DNA from: SZUA-430 sp965227535
Lineage (GTDB): Bacteria > Pseudomonadota > Alphaproteobacteria > Micropepsales > Micropepsaceae
DNA length: 64,000 nucleotides
Direction of reading: 5' to 3'
Assembly (NCBI GenBank): GCA_965227535.1
Contig: OZ245761.1
Location: 1,054,001-1,118,000 of the forward strand
Each line of letters opens with the position of its first letter. Position 1 is the stretch's first letter. A program made the translations under genes and the position numbers. Below the pieces are notes generated by a model that saw only the letters and a program-made list of their open reading frames with translations, searched no databases and had not been told where the DNA came from. Below are positions 16,616-27,126 of the stretch, piece after piece.

Positions 16616-17230
16616 TTAAGGCGTCGAGGGCGGCGTTGCAGGCGCAGGCGTCGCGGGAGTCTCGGGCGCGGGCGTCGTTCCTTCCGGCGCGGCCGGCGGC
16701 GCTGCACCGTCAACCGGTGCGGGCGTCGCTTCCGGCGCGGGCGCCGGCGCCGCCGGCGGCGGCGCGGCCGGCAGGTCGCTTGAGAACATGTCGGTCAGCA
16801 CCTGCCACTTCCCATCGCGCTTCGTCCACGTCACGACCGACTTGCCGCTGTCGTTCACGACGGCAGCGCCCTCGCCCATCGAGAATTTGTAGGTGGCAAT
16901 GTCGACGGCCAGATCGCCGCTCTTGGCGAACACGATCTTCTCGGATTCAAAGGTCAGCGCCACGCCGGGGATCGCGAACATCTCGCTCCAGCCTTTCTGG
17001 ATCGCTTCGCGCCCGACCGCTTTCGGCGCGTTCGGCGGCAAGAACTGCCCATCCTCGGCATAGTTCTGGGCGATCGACGCCGCGTCTTTGGCGACGATCT
17101 TGTCCTGCCAGGCCTTATTGATTTCGCGGATGGCCGCTTCATCGGCCTCATGTCCGCCGGGCCCGCACGCCGCGAGCACCAGCACGCACGCGGCAACGAC
17201 CGCGGCAAAAGCAACGGGAAGACGTTTCAT
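16616..17230 (-). CDS. Lipoprotein with SnoaL/DUF4440-like (NTF2-fold) domain
   Basis: 204 residues. The lipobox LVLAAC (Cys22) marks an outer- or inner-membrane lipoprotein. Residues about 30-140 form an NTF2-fold domain (EAAIREINKAWQDKIVAKD; PKAVGREAIQKGW; KSVVTWTKRDGKWQVLTD), as in SnoaL-like and DUF4440 proteins. The C-terminus is a Pro/Ala-rich tail that probably spans to the cell wall or is disordered. No catalytic residues can be assigned. Single gene; the upstream 118 bases should hold its promoter. Confidence 0.8.
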   Translation of the reverse strand: MKRLPVAFAAVVAACVLVLAACGPGGHEADEAAIREINKAWQDKIVAKDAASIAQNYAEDGQFLPPNAPKAVGREAIQKGWSEMFAIPGVALTFESEKIVFAKSGDLAVDIATYKFSMGEGAAVVNDSGKSVVTWTKRDGKWQVLTDMFSSDLPAAPPPAAPAPAPEATPAPVDGAAPPAAPEGTTPAPETPATPAPATPPSTP

Positions 17231-17348
17231 CTCTCGTGATCCTTTTTCTGATCGCGCGTGAAACCGCGCAATCTGCGCGGAATTAATCCCTCAACCACCG
17301 CGCGAGGGAAGAGCCGCAACGCACACCGCCCCTGCGACCGAATGGCCT

Positions 17349-17900
17349 TCAGTCGTCCAGCGCCGCGCGCTCCCGCTCCACCCGCTTGGCCAACCGCTCA
17401 CGCCGCCGCTCTGTGTCGGCGTCAAAGGCCTCCAGCTCGCTCTGCACCGCACGTAGACGCTTCTCGATCCCCGCACGCTCCTTCGGCGCCTCACGCTCGA
17501 ACTCGCGCAACTCCCGCTCCGCCGCATCGAATTTGGAACGATCAACGACGGGTTTCGCAGGTGCCTTAGGCGGTTCGGGCTCCGCGCGGCGGCCCGGGAA
17601 GGCGACGACGTTCGAGGGTTTTTCCGGCGCGGCCTTGGCCTTCTTCCGCTCCTTGCTGCCGCCTTCCAGCGGCAACGTCGCCTGCCCCGGCGCGGCAACC
17701 GCCACGCCCGGTGTCTTCATCGCGATCTTAATGTGGGTCGGGTCGTCGCTCACCCGCGCCGCACCCTCCGCAAACAGGTTCCGATGAACATCCCACGCTT
17801 TCAGCGCCGCTTTCTGGCTGTCGGCCGCGACGATCCAATCGCGCACGCCGATTCGCGTAATGTAGACTTTCGTTCGCGAAGTGATTCGCTTGTCCGCCAT
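17349..17900 (-). CDS. Conserved hypothetical protein with C-terminal coiled coil
   Basis: About 183 residues from MADKRITSRTKVYITRIG; upstream in-frame starts add a leader of unlikely composition that overlaps the divergent gene. Residues 1-75 look like a small alpha/beta domain (RDWIVAADSQKAALKAWDVH). A Pro/Lys-rich linker follows, then a highly charged helix rich in Glu/Arg (about 130-183), probably a coiled coil. No known family is recognised and no signal peptide is present, so it is probably cytoplasmic. It is divergent from the small gene at 17956. Confidence 0.6.
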   Translation of the reverse strand: MADKRITSRTKVYITRIGVRDWIVAADSQKAALKAWDVHRNLFAEGAARVSDDPTHIKIAMKTPGVAVAAPGQATLPLEGGSKERKKAKAAPEKPSNVVAFPGRRAEPEPPKAPAKPVVDRSKFDAAERELREFEREAPKERAGIEKRLRAVQSELEAFDADTERRRERLAKRVERERAALDD

Positions 17901-17955
17901 GAGGCCCGCCGCGTTGCTGTCGGCCTCCAGGCTACTCAGTTGAAGGTTGTGTGCA

Positions 17956-18240
17956 ATGCCCGCTCTCGCCCGTGACCGCCGCGTCGCCGTACCCAAGGCC
18001 GGTTACGAACCCCTCCGCCCCATCAAGGGCCGGCCGGTCGCACCCGTTCCCACGCGCCGCTTCACCGCACGGCTCAGCGACGGCACTGCCTGTGTCGACA
18101 CGGTGGAAGCGTCGGACTTCCTACAAGCGGCGCTGGTTTATGCGGAGACATGCGCCGCGCACGACGGCGATGCGGTAAGCATCGCCGTCACGGATTGCGA
18201 GACGGGCGTAACCCACTGCTTCACCGTCGCGCTCGACTGA
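17956..18240 (+). CDS. Small conserved hypothetical protein (possibly DUF5961-like)
   Basis: 94 residues. The ATG at 17956 is set by GAAGG at 17942-17946. The body RRFTARLSDG...VEASDFLQAALVYAE...VSIAVTDCETGVTHCFTV reads as one small alpha/beta domain. From memory it resembles a family of short alphaproteobacterial proteins (DUF5961); this is uncertain. No motif suggests activity. Codon use matches the neighbours, so it is probably a real gene. Confidence 0.6.
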   Translation: MPALARDRRVAVPKAGYEPLRPIKGRPVAPVPTRRFTARLSDGTACVDTVEASDFLQAALVYAETCAAHDGDAVSIAVTDCETGVTHCFTVALD

Positions 18241-18243
18241 GAT

Positions 18244-18444
18244 TTAGTGCGTCAGCTTCAACGGCCGGTCGCCCGCGCCGTAGTTGCAGACGACGGTCGC
18301 CGGCGAACCGCTCTCGACGCAGATCGTGACTTTCTGCACCGCGCCTTCCGCGCCCGCCTGCGCACTCATCGTCATGTTTTGCGCGCACAGCACAACAAGC
18401 GCGCCCGCGATCACCGTCAGCACCGATTTCGTATAGAGGTCCAT
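18244..18444 (-). CDS. Small single-pass membrane or exported protein
   Basis: 66 residues starting MDLYTKSVLTVIAGALVVLC, after GGAGACGGGAA. One N-terminal helix is followed by a short domain with two Cys residues (VTICVESGSPATVVCNYG). Proteins beginning MDLYTK plus a helix are common, short and unassigned in alphaproteobacteria. It is convergent with the preceding small gene, with only three bases between the stops. Confidence 0.65.
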   Translation of the reverse strand: MDLYTKSVLTVIAGALVVLCAQNMTMSAQAGAEGAVQKVTICVESGSPATVVCNYGAGDRPLKLTH

Positions 18445-18726
18445 TTCCCGTCTCCCTTTGCGTGAATTGCCGAGACGCCATCTCATGCAACACGGGATCG
18501 GTCAATTCGCACGAGGGACCGGCCTGCGCTGGGGGCCGCGGTCACAATCCGGTGACGCCGTTCACGCGCTATTAACCGCGCGAAGCCGCGCCGAAGCCGG
18601 GGTGTAGCGCGCCGGGATCAACCGGGAAGTGATCCTTAAGAGCGCCTGCGCTAAACAACTTCCGCTTGCGTTCTGGCAACCTCCGGACAAGCATTCGCGT
18701 TCCATCCCGCAACCGGTGCTCTCCCC

Positions 18727-19584
18727 ATGGCCGCTCGTCCCTCTTGGCAGGGTCATTTGAAACTGTCCCTCGTGACCTGCCCGGTCGCGCTTTACAACGC
18801 GATTAGCCCGCGCGGCGACGTGCACTTCAACATGATCAACCCGGAGACGGGCAACCGCATCCGCATGATCACGGTCGACGCGGGAACGGAACAGCCGGTC
18901 GAACGCAAATCGCTGGTCAAAGGCTTCGAGATCGCCAAGGGCGAGTACGTCATCGTCACGCAAGACGAAATCGACGCCGTCAAACTCGAAAGCACGAAGA
19001 CGATCGACATCGAAACCTTCGTGCCCTCCGACGACATCGACCGCCTCTATTGGGACAACCCGTACTACCTCGTGCCCGACGGCAAAATGGCCGCCGAGCC
19101 CTTCGTCGTTATCCGCGAAGCCATGGAACGCTCGGGCCAGATCGCCTTAGGCCGCATCGTGATGTCGTCGCGCGAACGATTGATCGCGATCGAGCCGCGC
19201 GACAAAGGCCTGGTCGCCACCATCCTGCGCTCGCGCGACGAAGTCCGTGCGACGAAGGATTATTTCTCGGACATCCCCGACGCGCGCCCCGATCCCGAAA
19301 TGATCGCGATCGCCGAAAAAATCATCAGCCAGAAGGAAGCGGACTTCGACCCGTCTGAATTTTCGGACCGCTACGAAGATGCCCTGCGCGAACTCATCGA
19401 GCGCAAGCAGAAAGGCCACAAGATCACGCGCGCCGAAGAGCCCAAGGACACCAACGTCATCAACCTGATGGACGCGCTGAAGGCGAGCCTGAAAGGCGGC
19501 GGCGGCGCGACCAAGGCGAAGAAGCCGGCGAAAGCCGCAAAGCCCACCAAAGCCGCAGCGCCGAAGAAGCGCGCCAAGCGGTGA
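18727..19584 (+). CDS. ku: Ku protein (non-homologous end joining)
   Basis: 285 residues. Homodimeric ring that binds DNA double-strand ends and recruits LigD. The N-terminus WQGHLKLSLVTCPVALYNA and the core DRLYWDNPYYLVPDG, GRIVMSSRERLIAIEP are typical bacterial Ku beta-barrel sequences. The C-terminus is a Lys/Ala-rich basic tail (KAKKPAKAAKPTKA), known in other Ku proteins to help DNA binding and threading. LigD follows after 14 bases. There is no clear Shine-Dalgarno before the ATG. Confidence 0.96.
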   Translation: MAARPSWQGHLKLSLVTCPVALYNAISPRGDVHFNMINPETGNRIRMITVDAGTEQPVERKSLVKGFEIAKGEYVIVTQDEIDAVKLESTKTIDIETFVPSDDIDRLYWDNPYYLVPDGKMAAEPFVVIREAMERSGQIALGRIVMSSRERLIAIEPRDKGLVATILRSRDEVRATKDYFSDIPDARPDPEMIAIAEKIISQKEADFDPSEFSDRYEDALRELIERKQKGHKITRAEEPKDTNVINLMDALKASLKGGGGATKAKKPAKAAKPTKAAAPKKRAKR

Positions 19585-19598
19585 GATAGAGCGGCGCG

Positions 19599-22229
19599 AT
19601 GCCCGCCCGCGACGCCAAGAAGAAACTCGGCGCCTACCACGCCAAGCGCGACTTCGCGAAAACGGACGAGCCCTCCGGCGAACTCCCTGTCGCGCCGTCC
19701 AAGCGCTTGCGCTTCGTCATTCAGAAGCACGCCGCGACGCGCCTCCACTACGACTTCCGCCTCGAACTAGGCGGCGTGTTCAAATCATGGGCGGTCACGC
19801 GCGGCCCGTCTCTCGACCCCGCCGACAAACGTCTCGCGGTCGAAGTCGAAGACCACCCGCTAGACTACGGCGACTTCGAGGGCACAATTCCGAAAGGCCA
19901 ATACGGCGGCGGTACGGTCATGCTCTGGGACCGCGGCTACTGGGAGGTCGAAGGCAACCTCACGCCGCAAGAGGCGCTGCGCAAAGGCGACTTCAAGTTC
20001 AACCTCACCGGCGAAAAACTCCACGGCTCGTGGGCGCTGGTACGCATGAAGCGCCGCGAGCGCGAACGCCACGACAACTGGCTTCTCATCAAGCACCGCG
20101 ACGAATACGCAAAGGACGGTCACGGCGAAAAGATCCTAGACGAAGACACATCCGTCGCCTCATCCCGCACACTCGACGAGATCGCCGCCGGCAAAGGCCG
20201 CGCGCCAAAACCGTTCATGTTGAAAGCGCGCACCGCCCGCGACGCCATCTGGAATTCCGACCGCGCCAACCGCGAACACAACATCGACCGCAACGAACCA
20301 CGCCCGCCGGCGAAACCCGCGGGCGCGGCCCCGACAAAGCCGCTGAACGAACTTCCTGAATTCATCCAACCCCAGTTCTGCAAGTCCGTCACGTCGCCAC
20401 CGCGCTCACCTGGCTGGGGCCACGAGGTCAAACTCGACGGCTATCGTATCCAAATGCGTGTCGAAAACGGCGAGGCGACGTTGCGCACACGCAAAGGCCT
20501 CAACTGGACCGACAAGTTCAAAGCCCTCGCCCGCGTCGGATCGAAGCTGCCCAACTGCATCATCGACGGCGAAATCTGCGCCGTCGACCAAGACAGCAGC
20601 CCCGACTTCTCCGCCCTGCAAGCAGCCATCGCGAACAACAAGACGGACAAGCTCATCTACTTCGCCTTCGACCTGCTCATCGACGGGAACGAAGACTTGC
20701 GGCCCCAACCTCTTGCCGTGCGCAAGGAACGGCTGCGCAAACGCATCGCCAAAGCCGGTCCAATGATCCGCTACGTCGACCACATCGAAAATGACGGCAA
20801 GGCCGTGCTCGAAGCGGCCGGCAAAATGAAACTCGAAGGCATCGTCTCCAAGCGCCTCGACGCACCGTACAAGTCCATCCGCACCGACAGCTGGCAGAAA
20901 ACGAAACTGCGCGGCGGCCAAGAAGTCGTCATCGGCGGCTGGGCCGAAGAAGGCGCGCGCTTCCGCTCGCTTCTCGTCGGCGCCTATAAGAACGGCCGCC
21001 TGCAATATCTCGGCCGCGTCGGCACCGGCTTCGACGTCAAGACGGCGCAGAGCCTGCACAAACGCCTGATGGCCGTCGCCGCCGCCGACAGCCCCTTCAC
21101 CGGAACGACCGCGCCGAAGAAGACCAACGAAATCCGCTGGGCCAAACCCGCGGTCGTCGCCGAAATCGAATTCGCCGGCTGGAGCAGCGACGGCCTCGTC
21201 CGCCAAGGCGCCTTCAAAGGCATCCGCGAAGACAAGCCGCCCACCGAAGTCATCGTCGAAGAAGTCCGCCCCTTGGGCGCCGAGGAACCGCGCAAATTAC
21301 CAGACGTTATCGTCTCACCGAGCGCGGGGAAGGATCCACGCGTCATGAACGTCGCCATCAGCCATCCGGAAAAAGAACTTTGGCCCGCCGCCGGCGACGA
21401 TAAGGCGGTGACCAAACTCGACCTCGCGAAATATCACGAAGCGATCGGCGACCACCTCCTCGACTATATCAAAGGCCGCCCGTGCTCCATCATCCGCGCC
21501 CCAGACGGTATCGGCGCGCAGCAGTTCTTCCAGCGTCACGAAATGCGCGGCCAATCGAAGGCGATCACCCTCGTCAAAGTGCGCGGCGACAAACAACCCT
21601 ACGTCCAGTTCGACACGCACGAAGCGATCCTAGCCGCGGCCCAGATCTCGGCCATCGAATTTCATCCGACCAACTGCGAACCGGGCGATCCCGAAATGCC
21701 GGGCCGTCTGATCTTCGACCTCGACCCCGCCCCCGACGTCCCCTTCGCACGCGTGATCGAAGCCGCGCACGAATTCAAAGACCGTCTTGAAGCGATCGGG
21801 CTCTCGGCATTCTGCAAGACGACGGGCGGCAAAGGCCTGCACGTCGTAACGCCGTTCGCGAAATCGAAGACGAAGGTCACCTGGGACGAAGCAAAAGCCT
21901 TCGCGCTCGAACTCTGCCGCCAGATCGCAGCCGATGCGCCGGCGAAGTATCTCACGACCATGGCCAAGAAAGACCGCAGCGGCCGCATCTTCCTCGACTA
22001 TCTGCGCAACGATCACATTTCAACCGCCGTCGCCGCCTTCTCACCACGCGCCAGGCTGGGCGCACCGGTCTCGATGCCGATCACTTGGGCACAGACGAAG
22101 TCCGGCCTGGACCCGACGAAGTTCACGGTCCACACCGTCCCCGGATTATTGAAAAAATCGAAGGCGTGGGCGGACTACGCGAAGTCCGCCAAGCCGTTCA
22201 CCGCCGCCGCCAAACGCCTCGCCGGCTGA
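19599..22229 (+). CDS. ligD: Multifunctional DNA ligase D (NHEJ)
   Basis: 876 residues with three domains. An N-terminal 3'-phosphoesterase comes first (about 35-175; HAATRLHYDFRLELGG, DFEGTIPKGQYGGG). The ATP-dependent ligase follows (about 225-545), with the adenylated Lys278 in EVKLDGYRIQ and later EGIVSKRLDAPYKS. A C-terminal primase-polymerase ends the protein (about 590-876), with IFDLDPAPDVPF carrying the metal-binding Asp pair near residue 708. It trims, fills and seals broken ends held by Ku. The order PE-Lig-Pol is that of Pseudomonas-type LigD. Co-transcribed with ku. A stem (GCCGGC/GCCGGC) straddles its stop codon but has no T run. Confidence 0.96.
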   Translation: MPARDAKKKLGAYHAKRDFAKTDEPSGELPVAPSKRLRFVIQKHAATRLHYDFRLELGGVFKSWAVTRGPSLDPADKRLAVEVEDHPLDYGDFEGTIPKGQYGGGTVMLWDRGYWEVEGNLTPQEALRKGDFKFNLTGEKLHGSWALVRMKRRERERHDNWLLIKHRDEYAKDGHGEKILDEDTSVASSRTLDEIAAGKGRAPKPFMLKARTARDAIWNSDRANREHNIDRNEPRPPAKPAGAAPTKPLNELPEFIQPQFCKSVTSPPRSPGWGHEVKLDGYRIQMRVENGEATLRTRKGLNWTDKFKALARVGSKLPNCIIDGEICAVDQDSSPDFSALQAAIANNKTDKLIYFAFDLLIDGNEDLRPQPLAVRKERLRKRIAKAGPMIRYVDHIENDGKAVLEAAGKMKLEGIVSKRLDAPYKSIRTDSWQKTKLRGGQEVVIGGWAEEGARFRSLLVGAYKNGRLQYLGRVGTGFDVKTAQSLHKRLMAVAAADSPFTGTTAPKKTNEIRWAKPAVVAEIEFAGWSSDGLVRQGAFKGIREDKPPTEVIVEEVRPLGAEEPRKLPDVIVSPSAGKDPRVMNVAISHPEKELWPAAGDDKAVTKLDLAKYHEAIGDHLLDYIKGRPCSIIRAPDGIGAQQFFQRHEMRGQSKAITLVKVRGDKQPYVQFDTHEAILAAAQISAIEFHPTNCEPGDPEMPGRLIFDLDPAPDVPFARVIEAAHEFKDRLEAIGLSAFCKTTGGKGLHVVTPFAKSKTKVTWDEAKAFALELCRQIAADAPAKYLTTMAKKDRSGRIFLDYLRNDHISTAVAAFSPRARLGAPVSMPITWAQTKSGLDPTKFTVHTVPGLLKKSKAWADYAKSAKPFTAAAKRLAG

Positions 22230-22253
22230 GCCGGCAAGGCGTTGCCATCCCTT

Positions 22254-22862
22254 CTATTTGAACAGCGGCAGAGCCCACTCCTGCATTTGAGCAGGCGACA
22301 GTGGAATTTGACGCAGGCGCGCATTCGAACCGGTCAGCACCGTCGTGCCCGGCATGTTGGAAGCGATGGTCGTGTCGTTCACATGCTTCGTGAATGCTGG
22401 AATGGTGCCCGGCACCATCACGATGTTCCTCTGCATGTTCGCCGTGCTGATGCCGCCGGTCGCAACCACCGCACGCACAAGAGCAACGCCACTGGTCCCA
22501 CCGCTGCCGAGCCTGAGTGCCGGTGTGGGTGGATATTTCTGCGTAAAGCTGAGTAGAGCTTCCGCCGGCACGTTGCGCCCGTCAGTGCTGAACGCTGCGC
22601 CGATCAAGAGCCCCTCGCAACCGGCGGGCTCGGAGCAGTGCTGAATGCTCAGGTGAAGCAAATACCCCTCCACCGTCCCCTTGACGCCCTTGTTGCCCCC
22701 CGGCGCGTCGTAAGTCTGTATGTCGGTCGCACCAAGATCTTTCAGTGCAGCGCTAACATTCTCGACCGTAAAGCCCGTCACCATTGTATCCGGCGCGGCC
22801 TGAGCCGGATTGGCAAACACCGCGACAACGGAGACCGCAAACCCCTGAATAACTCTGCGCAT
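22254..22862 (-). CDS. Secreted YbjN-domain-like protein
   Basis: 202 residues. The signal peptide ends AQAAP. Residues about 25-140 read as a YbjN/sensory-type domain: FTVENVSAALKDLGATDIQT, then a strand-rich stretch with paired Cys (CSEPAGCEGLLIGAAF), followed by helices. Exported YbjN-domain proteins are common in alphaproteobacteria and of unknown function. The assignment rests on the C-x5-C-plus-strand pattern and predicted length only. It is convergent with ligD. Confidence 0.55.
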   Translation of the reverse strand: MRRVIQGFAVSVVAVFANPAQAAPDTMVTGFTVENVSAALKDLGATDIQTYDAPGGNKGVKGTVEGYLLHLSIQHCSEPAGCEGLLIGAAFSTDGRNVPAEALLSFTQKYPPTPALRLGSGGTSGVALVRAVVATGGISTANMQRNIVMVPGTIPAFTKHVNDTTIASNMPGTTVLTGSNARLRQIPLSPAQMQEWALPLFK

Positions 22863-22949
22863 TGGAATTCCCCTCTAAGACCAAATGGAACAGACAGCAT
22901 CAAAAAATAACAGAACAACGGCAGCGCGCGCGTGACAAGAAAAATGCAC

Positions 22950-23522
22950 TCACTGCTTTTTCGCCGCCTTCTCTTTCGGCCAAATCGCCAAACACTTGTC
23001 CATCTCGGGTCCGAAGCCGTCGAGTTTGACCTTCGTCATCTTCAGCACTTCGCCCTTGCGACCCAGCGTTGCGATATCCGCCTCCTTGCCCGCGCGAAAC
23101 GCAGCGATGAGACCGCGCGCCAAATCCCAGTGCACGCTCACATGATGGCGCAAGCTCGCATCGACGTTGGTCGAGTCCCGTACGAACGAGAACGACACCG
23201 GCTCCGGCCCGCCGCTCACGTCGATCTTTGCACCGGACCAACCTTCGTTCTCGAAGCAATTGCCTTTCGGGTTCGCCAGACATGACAGCGCGAAGAATTG
23301 AATCTTCGCGTCGGACTCCACGTGAATGTCCGTCCCGGGAAATTTCGACTCCCAGCGAACCTCATGCCCGTAGCCGAACTGGTCGATGCACGTCCACTTC
23401 TCCGGCGGAACATCTTTGTAGGTTCCGAGCGTGGTGGTCATGAACCAGATCCCGCCCCCGATCACGGCCAACGCCAACGCAACCGCTACGAAACCCAACA
23501 GCGAATATAGGAAATTGTTCAC
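22950..23522 (-). CDS. Membrane-anchored conserved hypothetical protein
   Basis: 190 residues from a GTG at 23522, chosen because GGAGG lies five bases upstream; the long upstream open frame has no coding character. One N-terminal helix (YSLLGFVAVALALAVIGGGIW) anchors a periplasmic domain with several Cys residues (WTCIDQFGYG, LSCLANPKGNC, MDKCLAIW), perhaps forming disulfides. No family recognised. It stands alone, with an empty 333-base region upstream. Confidence 0.6.
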   Translation of the reverse strand: MNNFLYSLLGFVAVALALAVIGGGIWFMTTTLGTYKDVPPEKWTCIDQFGYGHEVRWESKFPGTDIHVESDAKIQFFALSCLANPKGNCFENEGWSGAKIDVSGGPEPVSFSFVRDSTNVDASLRHHVSVHWDLARGLIAAFRAGKEADIATLGRKGEVLKMTKVKLDGFGPEMDKCLAIWPKEKAAKKQ

Positions 23523-23855
23523 CGGTTCCTCCGCTCCGACAGCGGACTTTGCCACGTAAGGCAATCGGCGGCGAGCAGTGCCGATTGCACCCCAATTAGG
23601 CGAATTTGGCGGTTCAAGAGCCGTTTCTGAGAGGGTGCGATTAGCGACTGTGAGCCTACTCAAGTTCGACGCCTCGCGTGCCCCTCGGCTATCGAAGCGT
23701 TCGACCGCGAGATGTCGCGTGCGTTCGCCGCAGCTTCCCCGCGTAACCCTTCCCGCTGGCCGCGTTGAGTGGTCGCCGCGTCCTGACGCGGCGCAAGCTG
23801 GACGCCCGCAAGCGCACCCCATAAGAATGCGCCCGTGCGAACGGGAGACTGCGCA
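23523..23855. other. Intergenic region between divergent genes
   Basis: About 330 bases between the GTG-started membrane protein and gcdH. Open frames here lack ribosome-binding sites and natural composition. It should contain both divergent promoters; none was assigned with confidence. Confidence 0.4.
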
Positions 23856-25073
<1,218 letters not shown>

Positions 25074-25084
25074 CCGGGCGGAGC

Positions 25085-25369
25085 CTACCTCCGCTTCGTC
25101 GGCTTCGGATCGTCTTCCTCGATGCCTTCCAGAATGCCGACGCCCTCGTCTTCGACGGGTGTCGTGTCGTCGATCTCCGACACGCGGATCGCGTTGCGGA
25201 TAAAGAAGAATATCAACGCCACGAGCCCGAGAATAATCGCGATGGCAATCCAAGAATTGCCGGATATCGAGGGCGTCTGTGCCTGCTGAGCCCACGCATC
25301 GCCGGCGAACGCCGACACGGCGCTGATAGAGAGGGCAAGCCTACCGAAGGCATTGAGAGACAACATCAT
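25085..25369 (-). CDS. Small membrane protein, unknown
   Basis: 94 residues starting MMLSLNAFGRLALS; the ATG pair follows AAGAGGTTTAGCG. It has a signal peptide (AGDAWAQ), a short spacer, one strong helix (WIAIAIILGLVALIFFFI) and an acidic cytoplasmic tail (EIDDTTPVEDEGVGILEGIEE). No family recognised. Convergent with gcdH. Confidence 0.6.
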   Translation of the reverse strand: MMLSLNAFGRLALSISAVSAFAGDAWAQQAQTPSISGNSWIAIAIILGLVALIFFFIRNAIRVSEIDDTTPVEDEGVGILEGIEEDDPKPTKRR

Positions 25370-25505
25370 CGCTAAACCTCTTTCAGCAATCGCAGCCCGG
25401 CCACCCTCGCCGGTCCAGATGGCGGGATTGTGGCGTCCGAAACCCAAGAGCTTTCCGATCTCCGAACATCCGGCTAGATAACGCTAAACCAAGGCAGTTC
25501 GAACC

Positions 25506-25955
25506 ATGACGACACGAAAATTCGATCCCAACGCCGTCGGCTCGGTCATTGACGCGATGTACGCGATGGTCTCGGGCCCGGCCGGTCCCCGTGACTGGTC
25601 GCTGCAAAAGACCGTTTTCCACCCTGACGCCCGCCAGATACGTACGGGGCTTGGGCCGGACGGCAAGCCATGGCTCAAGATCATGACCCTCGACGACTAC
25701 GTCGCCGACACCAAGGCCTTCTTCGCCTCGAACGACTTCTTCGAGATCGAGGTCGCGCGCCGCGTCCACCAATTCGGCAACATCGCGCACGCCTGGAGCA
25801 TCTACGAAGCCCGCCGCGCGCCGAACGACACGACGCCCGAACGCCGCGGCATCAACTCGATCCAGCTCTACCGCGACGAGCGTGGCCACTGGCGGATTAT
25901 GTCGATGATCTGGGACAACGAACGCGAAGGCCTTACCGTTGATTGGAACGTCTGA
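25506..25955 (+). CDS. SnoaL/NTF2-like protein
   Basis: 149 residues, cytoplasmic, single NTF2-like cone. The helical start (VGSVIDAMYAMVSGPAGPRD) is followed by strands VARRVHQFGNIAHAWSIYEAR, INSIQLYRDERGHWRIMSMIW. This is the pattern of nuclear-transport-factor-2-like enzymes or accessory proteins (SnoaL_3, DUF4440). Catalytic residues cannot be assigned. The ATG is preceded by a weak ribosome-binding site. Confidence 0.75.
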   Translation: MTTRKFDPNAVGSVIDAMYAMVSGPAGPRDWSLQKTVFHPDARQIRTGLGPDGKPWLKIMTLDDYVADTKAFFASNDFFEIEVARRVHQFGNIAHAWSIYEARRAPNDTTPERRGINSIQLYRDERGHWRIMSMIWDNEREGLTVDWNV

Positions 25956-25980
25956 CGATGACGACGCCTACGCCGCGCGC

Positions 25981-26910
25981 TTAGGGCTCGGCCGCCGTCG
26001 GCAGCTGCGTCGACCCCGGTTGAACCGCCGGCGCTGACACGAACGCGGACGCAGACGGTGGCGCACCGGACGGCGGATGCTGAATCGCGGCGGTGAGGCG
26101 TTGTGAGATTTCCGCCGCGACCACATCGCGATCAGCCGGCGACAAACGCCGCGCGCCGTCGACGATCCGTCCCAGCGACCGCTCACGATTGAACCGCGAA
26201 ATCGCAATGCCGATCGCGCCGAAGATCAACACCACCAAAGCAACGAGTCCCATGCCGACGAAGAACCCGACCACGCCGGCGACGCCTTGCGCGAACGCAT
26301 TTGCGACTTGCGCGCCGATGAACTCCGGCTGCGATGCATAGTTCAGGGCGATGTTGAACAGCAGATAGAGAACCGCCGCCGTACCCAGCGCCAGAAACAC
26401 GTGCGAGCGCGTATAACGGTTGAGCAAGATCCCCGCGAACACCGAGGCAAAGGCGCTCATCGGGATCGACATGGCGAGCAAACTTAGTCCCAACGCTTCA
26501 AGGAATTCGGCTTCGCTGATCTGGCCGACAGGAATTTGCGCGTGCAGCACACCGATCGCGAACCCCGCGCACCCGGACACGAACTGGTTCCACGCAAAAA
26601 GCAGGGCAGCGGCAAACGCGCCCGAGACGTACCAAGGTGTGAGATCGACATGCGTGTCAGCTTGCGTGGTAAAGCCGCTCAGACCGCGCTTGCACTGGCG
26701 ATGGACCAGCGGAAATGCAGCGAAGCTGATGCCGATGAAATAGTCGCGCAGCTTCGGATCCAAAAACTCAAGCTCACGGATGATGGGCGCGCCCACCTGT
26801 ACCAACAGAAAAACCACGAGCAGCGAAAGCACCAGCGCCCAGATCTCCTGGGAACTCGCTGGAATACGGAACCCACCGCCTTCATTCGCTGCCGCCGACT
26901 GTTCCGCCAT
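25981..26910 (-). CDS. Multi-pass membrane protein, unknown
   Basis: 309 residues from MAEQSAAANEGGG; the longer open frame upstream runs antisense into the promoter region and is rejected. About six hydrophobic helices are seen (IWALVLSLLVVFLLVQVG, VSGAFAAALLFAWNQF, LGLSLLAMSIPMSAF, VFLALGTAAVLYLLFN, VGFFVGMGLVALVVLIFG). A cytoplasmic helix (RRLSPADRDVVAAEISQRL) and a Pro/Ala-rich tail end the protein. No transporter family signature found. Divergent from the outer-membrane protein gene at 27127. Confidence 0.65.
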   Translation of the reverse strand: MAEQSAAANEGGGFRIPASSQEIWALVLSLLVVFLLVQVGAPIIRELEFLDPKLRDYFIGISFAAFPLVHRQCKRGLSGFTTQADTHVDLTPWYVSGAFAAALLFAWNQFVSGCAGFAIGVLHAQIPVGQISEAEFLEALGLSLLAMSIPMSAFASVFAGILLNRYTRSHVFLALGTAAVLYLLFNIALNYASQPEFIGAQVANAFAQGVAGVVGFFVGMGLVALVVLIFGAIGIAISRFNRERSLGRIVDGARRLSPADRDVVAAEISQRLTAAIQHPPSGAPPSASAFVSAPAVQPGSTQLPTAAEP

Positions 26911-27126
26911 GATCCGATCCCATACCAGCACGGCGCGATCCCAAAGCGCCGAGTCAGCGGCCAACCTAGACGGAGCCGCCGCCGCGCTACAATGGCGCAA
27001 ACGGCAACCGCCCCGTCCCCAGCAAACGTGGCCGGAACCCGAGCTTTGCGCCCCGCCTGTTGCACAATTGCGCAGCCGCTCGGACGACAATCGCAAACGG
27101 CGAATCACCCTACGAAAGGACGATCC

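Noticed and set aside
20406..21206. 266-residue minus-strand frame within ligD
   Set aside because: Val/Asp/Ala-rich antisense shadow of the ligase domain.
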